A stretch of DNA of 64,000 bases from Tardiphaga sp. 709 (GCF_032401055.1 NZ_CP135529.1:1488001-1552000), one strand, 5' to 3'. Numbered from the stretch's first letter, positions 26,559 to 36,469 are shown. Notes: a model not told the origin generated them from the letters alone. Made by a program: numbers and translations.

Positions 26559-27554
26559 ATGATTGAAATGCCCCCGTTGCAGTTCGCCAAGCTGAATGGC
26601 ATTCGCATGGGATATTACGATGCCGGCCCCATGAGCGACACACCGCCGATAGTGTTGTGCCATGGCTGGCCCGAAATGGCGTTCTCCTGGCGGCATCAGA
26701 TCAAGGCGCTCGCTGCAGCCGGCATCCGTGTCATCGCGCCGGACCAGCGCGGCTATGGCGCGACGTCGCGGCCCGACGCCGTCGAGGACTACAGCATCGA
26801 ACATCTCACCGGCGATCTCGTCGCCCTGCTCGATCATCTCAAGATCGACAAGGCGATTTTCGTCGGCCATGACTGGGGCGGCTTCATTGTCTGGCAGATG
26901 CCGCTGCGGCATCGCGACCGTGTCGCCGGTGTGGTCGGCGTGAATACGCCGCACACCGATCGCGCGCCGGTCGATCCGTTGCAGATCTACAAGAAGCGCT
27001 TCGGCGAGACGATGTATATCGTCCAGTTCCAGGATCCCGCACGCGAGCCGGATCGCATCTTCGGCGAGAATGTCGACAAGGCGTTCGACTTCTTCATGCG
27101 CAAGCCGATGCCGCGCAAACAACCCAATGTTGGCGAGGCGCCGGTCGGCGGAATCGGCGCGTCGTCGAAGACCAATCTGGCGTTTCCGCAAATGGTGGCT
27201 GGTTACGATCCCGCGAAGGATCCGCGCCAGAAGATTCTTTCCGACGAGGAGAAGAAGGTCTTTGTCGATGCCTTCAAGGAATCCGGCTTCACCGGCGGCA
27301 TCAACTGGTATCGCAACATGAGCGCCAACTGGGAGCGCGCCAAAGGGCTCGATCACACCGTGCGCGTGCCATCGCTGATGATCATGGCGGAGAACGACGC
27401 GGTGCTACCGCCCTCCTCCGCTGACGGCATGGAAAACATCATTCCCGATCTGGAGAAATATCTGGTGAAGGACAGCGGTCACTGGACCCAGCAGGAGAAG
27501 CCCGACGAGGTCAGCCAGGTGCTGATCGACTGGCGGCGCCGGCGGTTCGGTTAA
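26559..27554 (+). CDS. alpha/beta hydrolase, epoxide hydrolase type
   Basis: A 331-residue protein with the soluble epoxide hydrolase set: oxyanion motif HGWP, nucleophile Asp105 in GHDWGG, the acid in MAENDAVLPP and the His in SGHWTQQE. A cap-domain Tyr (NWYRN) that would activate the epoxide is present. The Asp nucleophile separates it from esterases. It should open an epoxide to a diol, and its position before a fatty-acid P450 suggests epoxy fatty acids as substrate. Co-transcribed with its neighbours on both sides. Confidence 0.92.
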   Translation: MIEMPPLQFAKLNGIRMGYYDAGPMSDTPPIVLCHGWPEMAFSWRHQIKALAAAGIRVIAPDQRGYGATSRPDAVEDYSIEHLTGDLVALLDHLKIDKAIFVGHDWGGFIVWQMPLRHRDRVAGVVGVNTPHTDRAPVDPLQIYKKRFGETMYIVQFQDPAREPDRIFGENVDKAFDFFMRKPMPRKQPNVGEAPVGGIGASSKTNLAFPQMVAGYDPAKDPRQKILSDEEKKVFVDAFKESGFTGGINWYRNMSANWERAKGLDHTVRVPSLMIMAENDAVLPPSSADGMENIIPDLEKYLVKDSGHWTQQEKPDEVSQVLIDWRRRRFG

Positions 27555-27582
27555 GCGCATACGGGCAGGAAAGACTTTTGAA

Positions 27583-30500
27583 ATGACGTCCACCAACAAA
27601 CTCGCTCCGATCCCGCATCCGCCGAAGAAGCCGGTGGTGGGCAACATGCTGTCGCTGGACGCCAATGCGCCGGTGCAGGATCTGGCGCGGCTGGCCAAGG
27701 AGCTTGGACCGATCTTCTGGCTGGACATGATGGGCTCGCCCATCGTGATCGTTGGTGGCCACGATCTGGTGGACGAGCTCAGCGACGAGAAGCGCTTCGA
27801 CAAGGCGGTGCGCGGGGCGCTGCGCCGGGTGCGTGCCGTCGGCGGCGACGGCCTGTTCACGGCGGATACCAAAGAGCCGAACTGGACCAAGGCCCACAAC
27901 ATCCTGCTGCAGCCCTTCGGCAACCGCGCGATGCAGTCCTATCACCCCAGTATGGTGGATATCGCCGAGCAGCTGGTGAAGAAATGGGAACGCCTCAACA
28001 CCGATGAGGAGATCGACGTCGTCCATGACATGACCGCGCTGACGCTGGACACCATCGGCCTGTGCGGTTTCGACTATCGCTTCAACTCGTTCTACCGGAG
28101 CGATTACCACCCCTTCGTGGAATCGCTGGTGCGCTCGCTCGAGACCATCATGATGACCCGCGGCCTGCCGCTGGAAAGTCTGTGGATGCAGAAGCGCCGC
28201 CGCGATCTCGCCGGCGACGTCGCCTTCATGAATTCCATGGTGGACGAGATCATTGCCGAACGCCGCAAGGCCGCTGAGGCGGCGGACGGCAAGAAGGACA
28301 TGCTGGCGGCGATGATGACCGGCGTCGACCGCGCCACCGGCGAACAACTCGACGACGTCAACATCCGCTACCAGATCAACACCTTCCTGATCGCCGGCCA
28401 CGAGACCACATCGGGTCTGCTGTCATGTGCGATCTACGCGATGCTGAAACACCCGGAGGTGCTGAAGAAGGCCTATGAGGAAGTCGACCGCGTCTTCGGC
28501 CCCGATGTGAATGCCAAGCCGACCTATCAGCAGGTCACGCAGCTTCATTACATCACGCAGATCCTCAAGGAGTCGCTGCGGCTGTGGCCGCCGGCACCGG
28601 CCTATGGCATCGCGCCGGTGCAGGACGAGACCATCGGCGGCGGCAAGTACAAGCTGCGCAAGGGCACCTTCGTCACCATCCTGGTGCTGGCGCTACATCG
28701 CGATCCCTCGGTCTGGGGACCTAATCCCGATGCGTTCGATCCGGAAAACTTCTCGAAGGAAGCCGAAGCCGCACGACCGATCAACGCCTGGAAGCCGTTC
28801 GGAAACGGCCAGCGCGCCTGTATCGGCCGCGGCTTCGCCATGCATGAAGCGGCCCTGGCGCTCGGCATGATCCTGCAGCGGTTCAAGATGACCGACCACA
28901 AGCGCTACCAGATGGTGCTGAAGGAAACGCTGACCATCAAGCCCGATGGTTTCAAGATCAAGGTGCGACCGCGCCACGATCACGAGCGCGGCGCCTATGC
29001 GGGCCGCACTGGCGCAGCGACTGCGGCCGCGCCGATCGCACCCGTCGCCACCGGCCGTGCGCGGCCGAGCCATAACACACCGCTGCTGGTGCTGTACGGC
29101 TCCAATCTCGGCACCGCCGAGGAACTGGCGACGCGCGTCGCCGATCTCGCAGAGGTCAACGGCTTTGCGACGAAACTCGCGCCGCTGGATGACTTTGTCG
29201 GCAAGCTGCCGACCGAGGGCGGCGTCCTCATTTTTTGCGCGTCCTACAATGGCGCGGCGCCCGACAACGCCACGCAATTCGTCAACTGGCTGGGCACCGA
29301 CCTGCCCAAGGACGCCTTTGCCAAGGTGCGCTATGCCGTGTTCGGCTGCGGCAACAGCGACTGGCTCGCGACCTATCAGTCGATCCCTAGATATATCGAC
29401 GACAAGCTCCGCGAACATGGCGCGACCAACGCCTATGTCCGCGGCGAAGGCGATGCGCGCGACGATCTCGACGGTCAGTTCGAAGCCTGGTTCGCGAAAC
29501 TGCGTCCGCTCGCGGTGAAGGAATTCGGCCTCGACACCGGCTTCGAGCGCAGCGCCGACGATGCGCCGCTCTATCAGATCGAACCTGTAGCACCGAGCGC
29601 GGTGAACACCGTCGTTGCGCTCGGCGGCGTGGTCCCGATGAAGGTGCTGACCAATCGCGAGTTGCAGAACGGTGCGTCGGATCGCTCGACACGTCATATC
29701 GAGATCGAGCTGCCTGCCGGGACCAGCTACCGCGTCGGCGACCACCTCAGCGTGGTGCCGCGCAACGATCCCGCGCTTGTTGATGCGGTCGCGCGCCGCT
29801 TCGGCTTCCTGCCGGACGATCAGATCCGGCTGCAGGTCGCGACGGGCCGCCGCGCGCAACTGCCGGTCGGTGATGTCGTCTCTGTCGGCCGATTGCTGAC
29901 GGAGTTCGTCGAGCTGCAGCAGGTCGCCACCCGCAAGCAGATCCAGATCATGGCGGAGAACACGCGCTGCCCGATGACCAGACCGAAATTGCTCGGTTAT
30001 GTCGGCGACGATCCCGCGGCAAGCGAGCGCTATCGCAGTGACATCCTCGCCAAACGCAAATCGGTGTTCGACCTCCTCGAAGAACATCCAGCCTGCGAAT
30101 TGCCGTTCCACACCTATCTGGAAATGCTGTCGCAGCTGGCGCCGCGCTATTATTCGATCTCGTCGTCGCCGCATGGTGAGACGTCACGCTGCAGCGTCAC
30201 CACAGCCGTCGTTCAAGGCCCGGCGCATTCGGGCCGCGGGATCTATCGAGGCGTCTGCTCCAACTATCTCAGCGGCCGCCGCGCCGGCGATACCGTGCAT
30301 GCGATCGTGCGCGAAACCAAGGCCGGCTTCCGCCTGCCCGCCGATCCCCTGGTGCCGCTGATTATGATCGGACCCGGAACAGGTCTCGCGCCGTTCCGCG
30401 GCTTCCTGCAGGAACGCGCCGCACTCAAGGCGCAAGGTGCGACGCTTGGCCCCGCGCTGCTGTTCTTCGGCTGCCGCCATCCCGATCAGGACTTTCTCTA

Positions 30501-30813
30501 TGCCGAGGAGCTGAAGGGTTTCGCTGCCGATGGTATCTGTGAACTACACACCGCCTTCTCGCGCGGCGATGCGCCGAAAACCTATGTGCAGCACCTCATC
30601 ACCCAGCAGAAGGACCGCGTCTGGGATCTGATCCAGCAGGGCGCCATTACTTATGTCTGCGGGGACGGCGGCAAGATGGAGCCGGACGTGAAAGCGGCGC
30701 TGATGGCGATCCAGCGCGAGCGCAACGGCGGCGATGAGACTGCGGCGCTGACCTGGATCGACGACCTCGGCACACGCAATCGCTACGTGCTCGACGTCTG
30801 GGCCGGGAGTTAG
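27583..30813 (+). CDS. self-sufficient cytochrome P450 / NADPH-P450 reductase fusion (CYP102 type)
   Basis: A 1076-residue fusion of the P450-BM3 type. The P450 part (~1-470) has the I-helix AGHETTS, ESLR (ExxR) and the heme loop FGNGQRACIGR with Cys413. It is followed by an FMN domain (LLVLYGSNLGTAEELA, ~500-640), an FAD domain (RYYSISSSPH, ~850) and the NADPH part (GPGTGLAPFRGFLQER, ~930; C-terminus VLDVWAGS). It hydroxylates or epoxidises fatty acids with NADPH and O2 without partner proteins. It is the last gene of the acyltransferase/epoxide hydrolase operon. All domains look intact. Confidence 0.96.
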   Translation: MTSTNKLAPIPHPPKKPVVGNMLSLDANAPVQDLARLAKELGPIFWLDMMGSPIVIVGGHDLVDELSDEKRFDKAVRGALRRVRAVGGDGLFTADTKEPNWTKAHNILLQPFGNRAMQSYHPSMVDIAEQLVKKWERLNTDEEIDVVHDMTALTLDTIGLCGFDYRFNSFYRSDYHPFVESLVRSLETIMMTRGLPLESLWMQKRRRDLAGDVAFMNSMVDEIIAERRKAAEAADGKKDMLAAMMTGVDRATGEQLDDVNIRYQINTFLIAGHETTSGLLSCAIYAMLKHPEVLKKAYEEVDRVFGPDVNAKPTYQQVTQLHYITQILKESLRLWPPAPAYGIAPVQDETIGGGKYKLRKGTFVTILVLALHRDPSVWGPNPDAFDPENFSKEAEAARPINAWKPFGNGQRACIGRGFAMHEAALALGMILQRFKMTDHKRYQMVLKETLTIKPDGFKIKVRPRHDHERGAYAGRTGAATAAAPIAPVATGRARPSHNTPLLVLYGSNLGTAEELATRVADLAEVNGFATKLAPLDDFVGKLPTEGGVLIFCASYNGAAPDNATQFVNWLGTDLPKDAFAKVRYAVFGCGNSDWLATYQSIPRYIDDKLREHGATNAYVRGEGDARDDLDGQFEAWFAKLRPLAVKEFGLDTGFERSADDAPLYQIEPVAPSAVNTVVALGGVVPMKVLTNRELQNGASDRSTRHIEIELPAGTSYRVGDHLSVVPRNDPALVDAVARRFGFLPDDQIRLQVATGRRAQLPVGDVVSVGRLLTEFVELQQVATRKQIQIMAENTRCPMTRPKLLGYVGDDPAASERYRSDILAKRKSVFDLLEEHPACELPFHTYLEMLSQLAPRYYSISSSPHGETSRCSVTTAVVQGPAHSGRGIYRGVCSNYLSGRRAGDTVHAIVRETKAGFRLPADPLVPLIMIGPGTGLAPFRGFLQERAALKAQGATLGPALLFFGCRHPDQDFLYAEELKGFAADGICELHTAFSRGDAPKTYVQHLITQQKDRVWDLIQQGAITYVCGDGGKMEPDVKAALMAIQRERNGGDETAALTWIDDLGTRNRYVLDVWAGS

Positions 30814-30837
30814 CGAGAGGCTGATACCAGTTCCATT

Positions 30838-30878
30838 GTCACAATCGCTGTCACAAAAGCCCGCGCGCACTGTCATAA
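30838..30878. promoter_or_regulatory. repeated GTCAYAA motif before the alpha/beta hydrolase
   Basis: GTCACAA at 30838 and 30850 and GTCATAA at 30872 are spaced 12 and 22 bases, close to one and two helical turns. They lie 90-130 bases upstream of the hydrolase start, a possible activator or repressor site. No known regulator is assigned. Confidence 0.3.
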
Positions 30879-30970
30879 TTGCCATACGCGCAATCTCTCA
30901 TTAATCGCTGCGACGATTTGTTTGGCGCATGACGCGGTTGTCACTTTTTCGCAGGGGCTTTCCGTGTCAT

Positions 30971-31957
30971 ATGTTTGACATGAGCCCACGTTCCGCCCGA
31001 TCCCCCGAACCGATTGATGTCCCGTACGAGCCGCCACAGCTGGCGCGCGCGAACGGGATCGATATCTGTTACGATATCTTCGGCTATTCGGACGCGGAAC
31101 CGATGGTGATGATCATGGGCCTCGGCGCTCAGATGATTCACTGGGACGACGACTTCTGCCGCGAACTGGCCAGCAATGGCTTTCGCGTGATCCGTTTCGA
31201 CAACCGCGACATCGGCCTGTCCTCCAAGATGGCCGGCGGCAAGCCGTTCACTCTGTTCGAGCTGGCGAAGCTGCGCTTCCTCGGTACGCCCGTCTCCGCT
31301 CCCTACAAGCTGAGCGACATGGCGACCGATGTGGTGGCCCTGCTCGACGTGCTGCGCATCCGCTCCACGCATGTGGTTGGCGCCTCCATGGGCGGCATGA
31401 TCGCGCAAGAAATGGCGATCACCTATCCGGAGCGCCTGCGCTCGCTGACCTCGATCATGTCGACCACCGGCAATCCGCGCCTGCCGCAGCCGAGCCGCGC
31501 GGTGTCGCTATTGCTGCTGAAGCCGCAGCCGACCGGTTACGAGGCATTCCTCGAACGCTTCAAGCAGACCTGGCTGTTCCTGCGCGTCGGCAGCTTCCCG
31601 GATGACGAAGCCAGGGATCTCGACCGCGCCGAACGGACCTATGCGCGCGGCCTGAGCCCCGCGGGCGTCGGCCGCCAACTCCGCGCCATCCTCGCGTCGG
31701 GCAGCCGTAAAGAGCGTCTCGCCACGGTCACCGCGCCGACGCTGGTGATCCACGGCAAGATCGATCCTCTGGTGCATCCGGCCGCCGGCCGCGATACGGC
31801 GGCGTCGATTCCCGGCGCAAAACTGATGATGGTCGACCGGATGGGCCACGCCCTGCCCATCTCGATGTGGTCCCTGGTGATCGACGCCATCTCGCGGCAT
31901 GCGCATGGCGCGAAGCTGCAGCAGCCGCTGCAGGCCAACACGCGCCGCGCGGGCTGA
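30971..31957 (+). CDS. alpha/beta hydrolase (esterase/lipase-like)
   Basis: About 328 residues with an alpha/beta hydrolase fold: MGLGAQMIHWDDDF oxyanion region, RFDNRDIGLS, Ser139 nucleophile in VGASMGGMIAQ, the acid in HGKIDPLV and the His in MGHALP. Similar proteins are annotated as lipases or carboxylesterases. The start is uncertain: ATG 30971 is used, with ATG 30980 and 30929 as alternatives. No signal peptide is evident. It lies about 160 bases after the P450 gene, so it may share the lipid-related role but has its own upstream region. Confidence 0.88.
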   Translation: MFDMSPRSARSPEPIDVPYEPPQLARANGIDICYDIFGYSDAEPMVMIMGLGAQMIHWDDDFCRELASNGFRVIRFDNRDIGLSSKMAGGKPFTLFELAKLRFLGTPVSAPYKLSDMATDVVALLDVLRIRSTHVVGASMGGMIAQEMAITYPERLRSLTSIMSTTGNPRLPQPSRAVSLLLLKPQPTGYEAFLERFKQTWLFLRVGSFPDDEARDLDRAERTYARGLSPAGVGRQLRAILASGSRKERLATVTAPTLVIHGKIDPLVHPAAGRDTAASIPGAKLMMVDRMGHALPISMWSLVIDAISRHAHGAKLQQPLQANTRRAG

Positions 31958-31965
31958 GCGCGCGT

Positions 31966-32217
31966 CTACTTCTTGTCCTTCGGCTTCACACCAAGGCCCG
32001 CCATGTTGGCGAACATCTCCTGGAAGCGCTCGCCCATCTTCGGATCGAACGAGAACCAGCTCTGCATGATGGACTCCGGCGAGAACTTGTCGATGTTGTC
32101 CATCATCTTCTTCTGCATCTGATCCATCATCGCCGACTGCATCGGCTGCACATCAGGCAGCCCCAGGAATTCGCGCGCCTCAAGCGGCGTACAGTCCACG
32201 GTGACGATCACTTTCAT
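31966..32217 (-). CDS. DUF6489-like small protein
   Basis: An 83-residue protein (MKVIVTVDCTPLEAREFLGL, then PDVQPMQSAMMDQMQKKMMD ...) with an N-terminal strand, a conserved EAREFLGLPDV segment and Met-rich helices. It resembles the small DUF6489 family of alphaproteobacteria, of unknown function. AGGAGC precedes the ATG at 32217 by about six bases. It is convergent with the hydrolase, with only eight bases between stops. Confidence 0.8.
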   Translation of the reverse strand: MKVIVTVDCTPLEAREFLGLPDVQPMQSAMMDQMQKKMMDNIDKFSPESIMQSWFSFDPKMGERFQEMFANMAGLGVKPKDKK

Positions 32218-32333
32218 TATCAGCTCCTGAGGCAAACCGGCCGCTCACGCGAACATGGCGACGCAGCGGCAGTATCGCCGCTGACGCCCGCCCGATGCAA
32301 GCGATGTGACATCTACATTGCAGTTGCGAGATG

Positions 32334-33587
32334 TTAGCCGAAACGCTCAGCCGCGAAGGCTTTGGGATCGGTGAACGGCGTGACGCCCGTCACCATGTCC
32401 GCAATTAGGCGGCCGGTCACCGGCCCCAGCGTGAAGCCATGGTGCTGATGGCCGAAATCGAACCACAGGCCCTTGTGGCGCGGCGCCTTGCCGATCACTG
32501 GTAGCATGTCCGGCAGGCATGGTCGCGCGCCCATCCAGGGCTTCGCCTCGACGGGATTGCCGAGCGGAAAGGTCTGCCGTGCGATCGGCAGCGCCCGTTC
32601 GATCTGCGCCGGCGTCGGCGGCGCATCGCGGAGCGCGAATTCGGCGCCGGTGGTCAGCCGGATGCCGCGATTCATCGGCGCCAGCAGATAGCCGCGATCG
32701 GCATCGAGAACCGGATGGCGCAGCACCGCATTGCCGGATGGCGCCAGATGGATGTGATAGCCGCGCTTGCTCTTGAGCGGGATATTGTAGCCGAGCGGCC
32801 GAAACACCTGATCCGACCATGGCCCGAGCGCAACCACGACATCGCGCGCGACCAGCGCCCCGTTCGGCCCGGCCACGCGCCATTTGCCGTCGCTCTGCTC
32901 CAGCGTCCGGGCGTCGGCGGCAATGAAGCGACCGCCCTTGCGGATGAACAGTGCGGCATAGGCTTTCGCAAGGCCGCCGGGATCGGGCACGAAGCCCGGC
33001 GACGTCCAATGGATGGCACCGGCAAAATCGTTGGACAGGTTCGGCTCCTGCTCCGCAATGGCGGCGGCGTCCAGAACGTCGCCCGGTACGCCATAGGCGC
33101 GATGGCGTTCGAGATCCGCGATGCCTTTCGCCAGTGTAGCCTCGGAGCGAAACGCGTTGATCCATCCCATCCGGCGCAGCAACTCCGGCACGCCGGCCTC
33201 CGCGATCAGGGCCTCGTGCTCGATCAGGCTGCGCTGGATCAGCGGCAGCGCCGCCATCGCACTGCGGAGCGCTCCCTCGGGCGACGAGTTCAGGAAATAT
33301 CTGACGATCCACGGCAGCATGCCGGGCAGCGCGTTGAGATGATAGTGCACCTCCGGCGCGCGGTTCAGCGCATATTTGAACAGCTTGGTGAGGTCGCGCG
33401 GCAGCATATAAGGGAAAACCGAACAGCACTGGATCAGCCCGGCATTGCCATAGCTGGTTTCCTCGCCGGCCTTCTCATGCCGGTCGACCAGCACCACATT
33501 GCGGCCGCGTGCCTGCAGATGTAGCGCTGCCGAGACACCGACCATACCTGCGCCAAGCACAAGCACATCAGCCTTGAGTTCCGCCAT
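32334..33587 (-). CDS. FAD-dependent D-amino-acid dehydrogenase-like protein (DadA/DAO family)
   Basis: A 417-residue flavoprotein with an N-terminal dinucleotide fold (VLVLGAGMVGVSAALHLQARG, then VDRHEKAGEETSYGNAGLI) and a C-terminal FAD contact (GHQHHGFTLGPVTGRLIADMVTG). This is the DadA pattern: oxidative deamination of D-amino acids with electrons passed to quinone, at the inner face of the membrane. It is divergent from a peptide ABC transporter over a 253-base region, hinting that the transporter brings in D-amino-acid-containing peptides. Other glycine-oxidase-like substrates are possible. Confidence 0.9.
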   Translation of the reverse strand: MAELKADVLVLGAGMVGVSAALHLQARGRNVVLVDRHEKAGEETSYGNAGLIQCCSVFPYMLPRDLTKLFKYALNRAPEVHYHLNALPGMLPWIVRYFLNSSPEGALRSAMAALPLIQRSLIEHEALIAEAGVPELLRRMGWINAFRSEATLAKGIADLERHRAYGVPGDVLDAAAIAEQEPNLSNDFAGAIHWTSPGFVPDPGGLAKAYAALFIRKGGRFIAADARTLEQSDGKWRVAGPNGALVARDVVVALGPWSDQVFRPLGYNIPLKSKRGYHIHLAPSGNAVLRHPVLDADRGYLLAPMNRGIRLTTGAEFALRDAPPTPAQIERALPIARQTFPLGNPVEAKPWMGARPCLPDMLPVIGKAPRHKGLWFDFGHQHHGFTLGPVTGRLIADMVTGVTPFTDPKAFAAERFG

Positions 33588-33840
33588 TCCTGCTCCGAAA
33601 TCTTGCCGTTCTGGCGGTCCTGTTAGCGCTGTGTCGTGACCGAATGATGCACGCGCGCAATGCGTAGAATTGCTTATACCCAATCCTAGCAAGGATTACG
33701 CCAGCCACTTCATTGTGCAGCGCATAGCTGACAAATGCCGCTTGCGCAGCGTGCAATCTCCGCCAACAATGTGACACTCGCTCAACTGTCGGGCGGCCGC
33801 GTCGTGATGCAATCGCGGTTATGCAATGGAGAAGCTCAGT

Positions 33841-35448
33841 ATGTCGATCCGCCAGACGTTCATTGCCGCCGCTGCATCGCTGATTGCCTTCGCCACAGTT
33901 TCTGCCTCCATACTGCCCGCCTCCGCACAAACGCTGCGCTATGCCAATCAGGGCGACCTGAAATCGCTCGATCCCTATACGCTGCGCGAGACCACGACGA
34001 TCGCCCATCACGGCCAGGTCTATGAAGGCCTCGTCGGGCGCGGCAAGGATCTGCAGATCATCCCGGCGCTCGCCGAAAGCTGGGAAACACCGGAGCCGAC
34101 GCGCTGGCGCTTCCATCTGCGCAAGGGTGTCAAATTCCATAATGGCGATCCCTTCACCGCCGATGATGTCGTGTTCTCCGCCGACCGCGTGCGCGCCAAG
34201 GGCTCCGACTTCACGACCGTCATTCCGGCCGATGCCAAGGTGCTCAAGATCGACGACTACACCGTCGATTTCGTGCTGACCAAGCCCAATCCCATCCTGA
34301 CGTCGCAATGGGACGTCTGGTACATCATGGACAAGAAATGGGCGGAGGCGAATAATGCCAACGCGCCAACGCCGGCCGCGGCGACCTCGCCAAGCTTCGC
34401 GTCGTTGAATGCGAATGGCACCGGCCCTTTCACCATCGAAAGCCATCAGCCGGGCGTGAAGACCGTCTTCAAGGTCAATCCGAACTGGTGGGGCAAGCCC
34501 GAGCATAATCTCAAGGAGATCATCTTCACGCCGATCGCCTCCGACGCTACCCGCGTGGCGGCGCTGCTGTCCGGCGAAGTCGATATCATCGAGCCGGTGC
34601 CGGTGCAGGACATCGCCCGCGTCAATGGATCAGCCAATGCCGCCGTGATGGCCGGGCCGGAGCTGCGCACCATCTTCCTCGGCATGGACCAGATCCGCGA
34701 CGAGCTGCTGTTCTCGAACATCAAGGGCAAGAATCCGTTCAAGGATATCCGCGTCCGCGAGGCCTTCTACAAGGCCATCGATATCGAGCTGATCAAGAGC
34801 CGCGTCATGCGCGGCTTGTCGACACCATCCGCTTTGATGATCGCGCCGCCGCTGTTCAAGCTCTCCGGCGACTTCACGCGGCCGAAATACGACGCCGACG
34901 GTGCCAAGAAACTGCTGGCCGATGCCGGTTATCCCGACGGATTCGAAGTCGGCATGGATTGCCCGAATGATCGCTATGTCAATGACGCTGCGATCTGTCA
35001 GGCCGTGGTCGGCATGCTCGCACGCATCGGGGTGAAGGTAATCCTGAACGCGCAGCCGAAGGCGCTGTATTTTGCCAAGGTCTTCAAGACCGGCGGCTTC
35101 AACACCTCATTCTATCTGCTCGGCTGGACACCGGGCACGCAGGATTCGCACAATGTGATGCATGACATCATGGGCTGCCGGGATGATCCGAACAGCCCGC
35201 GCGGCGCCACCAATCTCGGCGGCTATTGCAACAAGCAGTTCGACGCGTTGACGGATCAGGTGCTGCAGGAGACCGACACCACCAAGCGCGACCAGCTCAT
35301 CAAACAGGCCTATGAGATCGCCGCCAAGGACTGGGCCTATATCCCGCTGCACCAGCAGGCGCTGGCCTGGGGCGTCTCCAAGAAGGTGAAGATCGTGCAG
35401 CGCCCGGACAACCAGGTGCTGCCATACTGGGCGGTGAAGCAGGACTAG
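33841..35448 (+). CDS. peptide-type ABC transporter, periplasmic substrate-binding protein (SBP_bac_5)
   Basis: About 535 residues. The signal peptide (IRQTFIAAAASLIAFATVSA ... LPASAQ) is followed by the family-5 binding fold: LRYANQGDLKSLDPYTLRE, YEGLVGRG, WRFHLRKGVKFHNGDPFTADDVVFS. It binds oligopeptides or related solutes for the permeases encoded next. GGAG lies about eight bases before the ATG at 33841; ATG 33826 is an alternative. It is the first gene of a five-gene operon. Confidence 0.95.
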   Translation: MSIRQTFIAAAASLIAFATVSASILPASAQTLRYANQGDLKSLDPYTLRETTTIAHHGQVYEGLVGRGKDLQIIPALAESWETPEPTRWRFHLRKGVKFHNGDPFTADDVVFSADRVRAKGSDFTTVIPADAKVLKIDDYTVDFVLTKPNPILTSQWDVWYIMDKKWAEANNANAPTPAAATSPSFASLNANGTGPFTIESHQPGVKTVFKVNPNWWGKPEHNLKEIIFTPIASDATRVAALLSGEVDIIEPVPVQDIARVNGSANAAVMAGPELRTIFLGMDQIRDELLFSNIKGKNPFKDIRVREAFYKAIDIELIKSRVMRGLSTPSALMIAPPLFKLSGDFTRPKYDADGAKKLLADAGYPDGFEVGMDCPNDRYVNDAAICQAVVGMLARIGVKVILNAQPKALYFAKVFKTGGFNTSFYLLGWTPGTQDSHNVMHDIMGCRDDPNSPRGATNLGGYCNKQFDALTDQVLQETDTTKRDQLIKQAYEIAAKDWAYIPLHQQALAWGVSKKVKIVQRPDNQVLPYWAVKQD

Positions 35449-35479
35449 GCGGCACCCAAGCGGAAAGCGAAGGTCACGC

Positions 35480-36460
35480 ATGCTCGCTTTCATCCTGCGT
35501 CGCGCCCTGCAGTCCATTGGTGTGATGATTGCCGTCGGCATCATCGCCTTCACCATGTTCCGCTTCGCCGGCGATCCCGTGAACCAGATGGTGGCCATCG
35601 ACACCACGCCGGCGCAGCGCGCCGAGGTGCGCGCATCGCTCGGCCTCGACGACCCCGTGCCGGTGCAATTCGCGCGCTACTTCATCAATGCCGTACAGTT
35701 CAAGTTCGGCGTCTCCTACCAGTTTCGCCAGCCGGTCTCGGCGCTGCTGAAGGAGCGCATGCCGGCAACCCTGGAGCTCGCCACCTGCGCCACGGTGATC
35801 GCCATGGTGTTCGGCATCCTGATGGGCATCTATTCGGCGCTGCGGAAGGATTCGTTCTTCGCCAAGGTGCTGCAGGCGGTGTCGCTGATCGGCATCTCGC
35901 TGCCGACCTTCCTGATCGGCATTCTCCTGATCTATCTGTTCGCTGTCACGCTCGGCTGGCTGCCCTCTTTCGGGCGCGGCGATGTCGTCAAGTTCGGCTG
36001 GTGGACCACCGGTCTGCTGACGATCTCAGGCCTGAAGGCGCTGATCATGCCGTCAGTCACGCTCGGCCTGTTCCAGATGACGCTGATCATGCGCCTCGTC
36101 CGGGCCGAGATGCTGGAAGTGCTGCGCACCGACTATATCCGCTTCGCGCGCGCACGGGGACTCACCACTCGGGCGATCCATTTCGGTCATGCGCTCAAGA
36201 ACACGCTGGTGCCGGTCATCACCGTGGCCGGGCTGCAATTCGGCTCAGTCATCGCATTTGCGATCATCACCGAGACGGTGTTTCAGTGGCCGGGCATGGG
36301 ACTGCTGTTCGTGCAGGCCGTGCAGAATGTCGATATCCCGATCATGGCGGCCTATCTCCTGGTGGTGTCGCTGATCTTCGTCACCATCAACCTGATCGTG
36401 GACATCCTCTACACCATCGTCGATCCGCGCCTGCGCGCGACGATCAACCGGCCGGCATGA
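35480..36460 (+). CDS. peptide-type ABC transporter permease (DppB/OppB-like)
   Basis: A 326-residue inner-membrane permease with about six membrane segments. The coupling motif EAA-loop region is ARARGLTTRAIHFGHALKNT, and the N-terminal LRRALQSIGVMIAVGIIAF and VFQWPGMGLLFVQAV are typical of DppB. It follows the binding protein by 31 bases. Confidence 0.95.
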   Translation: MLAFILRRALQSIGVMIAVGIIAFTMFRFAGDPVNQMVAIDTTPAQRAEVRASLGLDDPVPVQFARYFINAVQFKFGVSYQFRQPVSALLKERMPATLELATCATVIAMVFGILMGIYSALRKDSFFAKVLQAVSLIGISLPTFLIGILLIYLFAVTLGWLPSFGRGDVVKFGWWTTGLLTISGLKALIMPSVTLGLFQMTLIMRLVRAEMLEVLRTDYIRFARARGLTTRAIHFGHALKNTLVPVITVAGLQFGSVIAFAIITETVFQWPGMGLLFVQAVQNVDIPIMAAYLLVVSLIFVTINLIVDILYTIVDPRLRATINRPA

Positions 36461-36469
36461 GGGTGTGAC

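Noticed and set aside
25941-27356. A 471-codon minus-strand frame across the acyltransferase and epoxide hydrolase
   Set aside because: Both plus-strand genes have intact catalytic motifs, and the antisense product has biased composition and no domain.
28693-30174. A 493-codon minus-strand frame across the P450-reductase gene
   Set aside because: Antisense to well-supported heme, FMN and FAD domains; no motif of its own.
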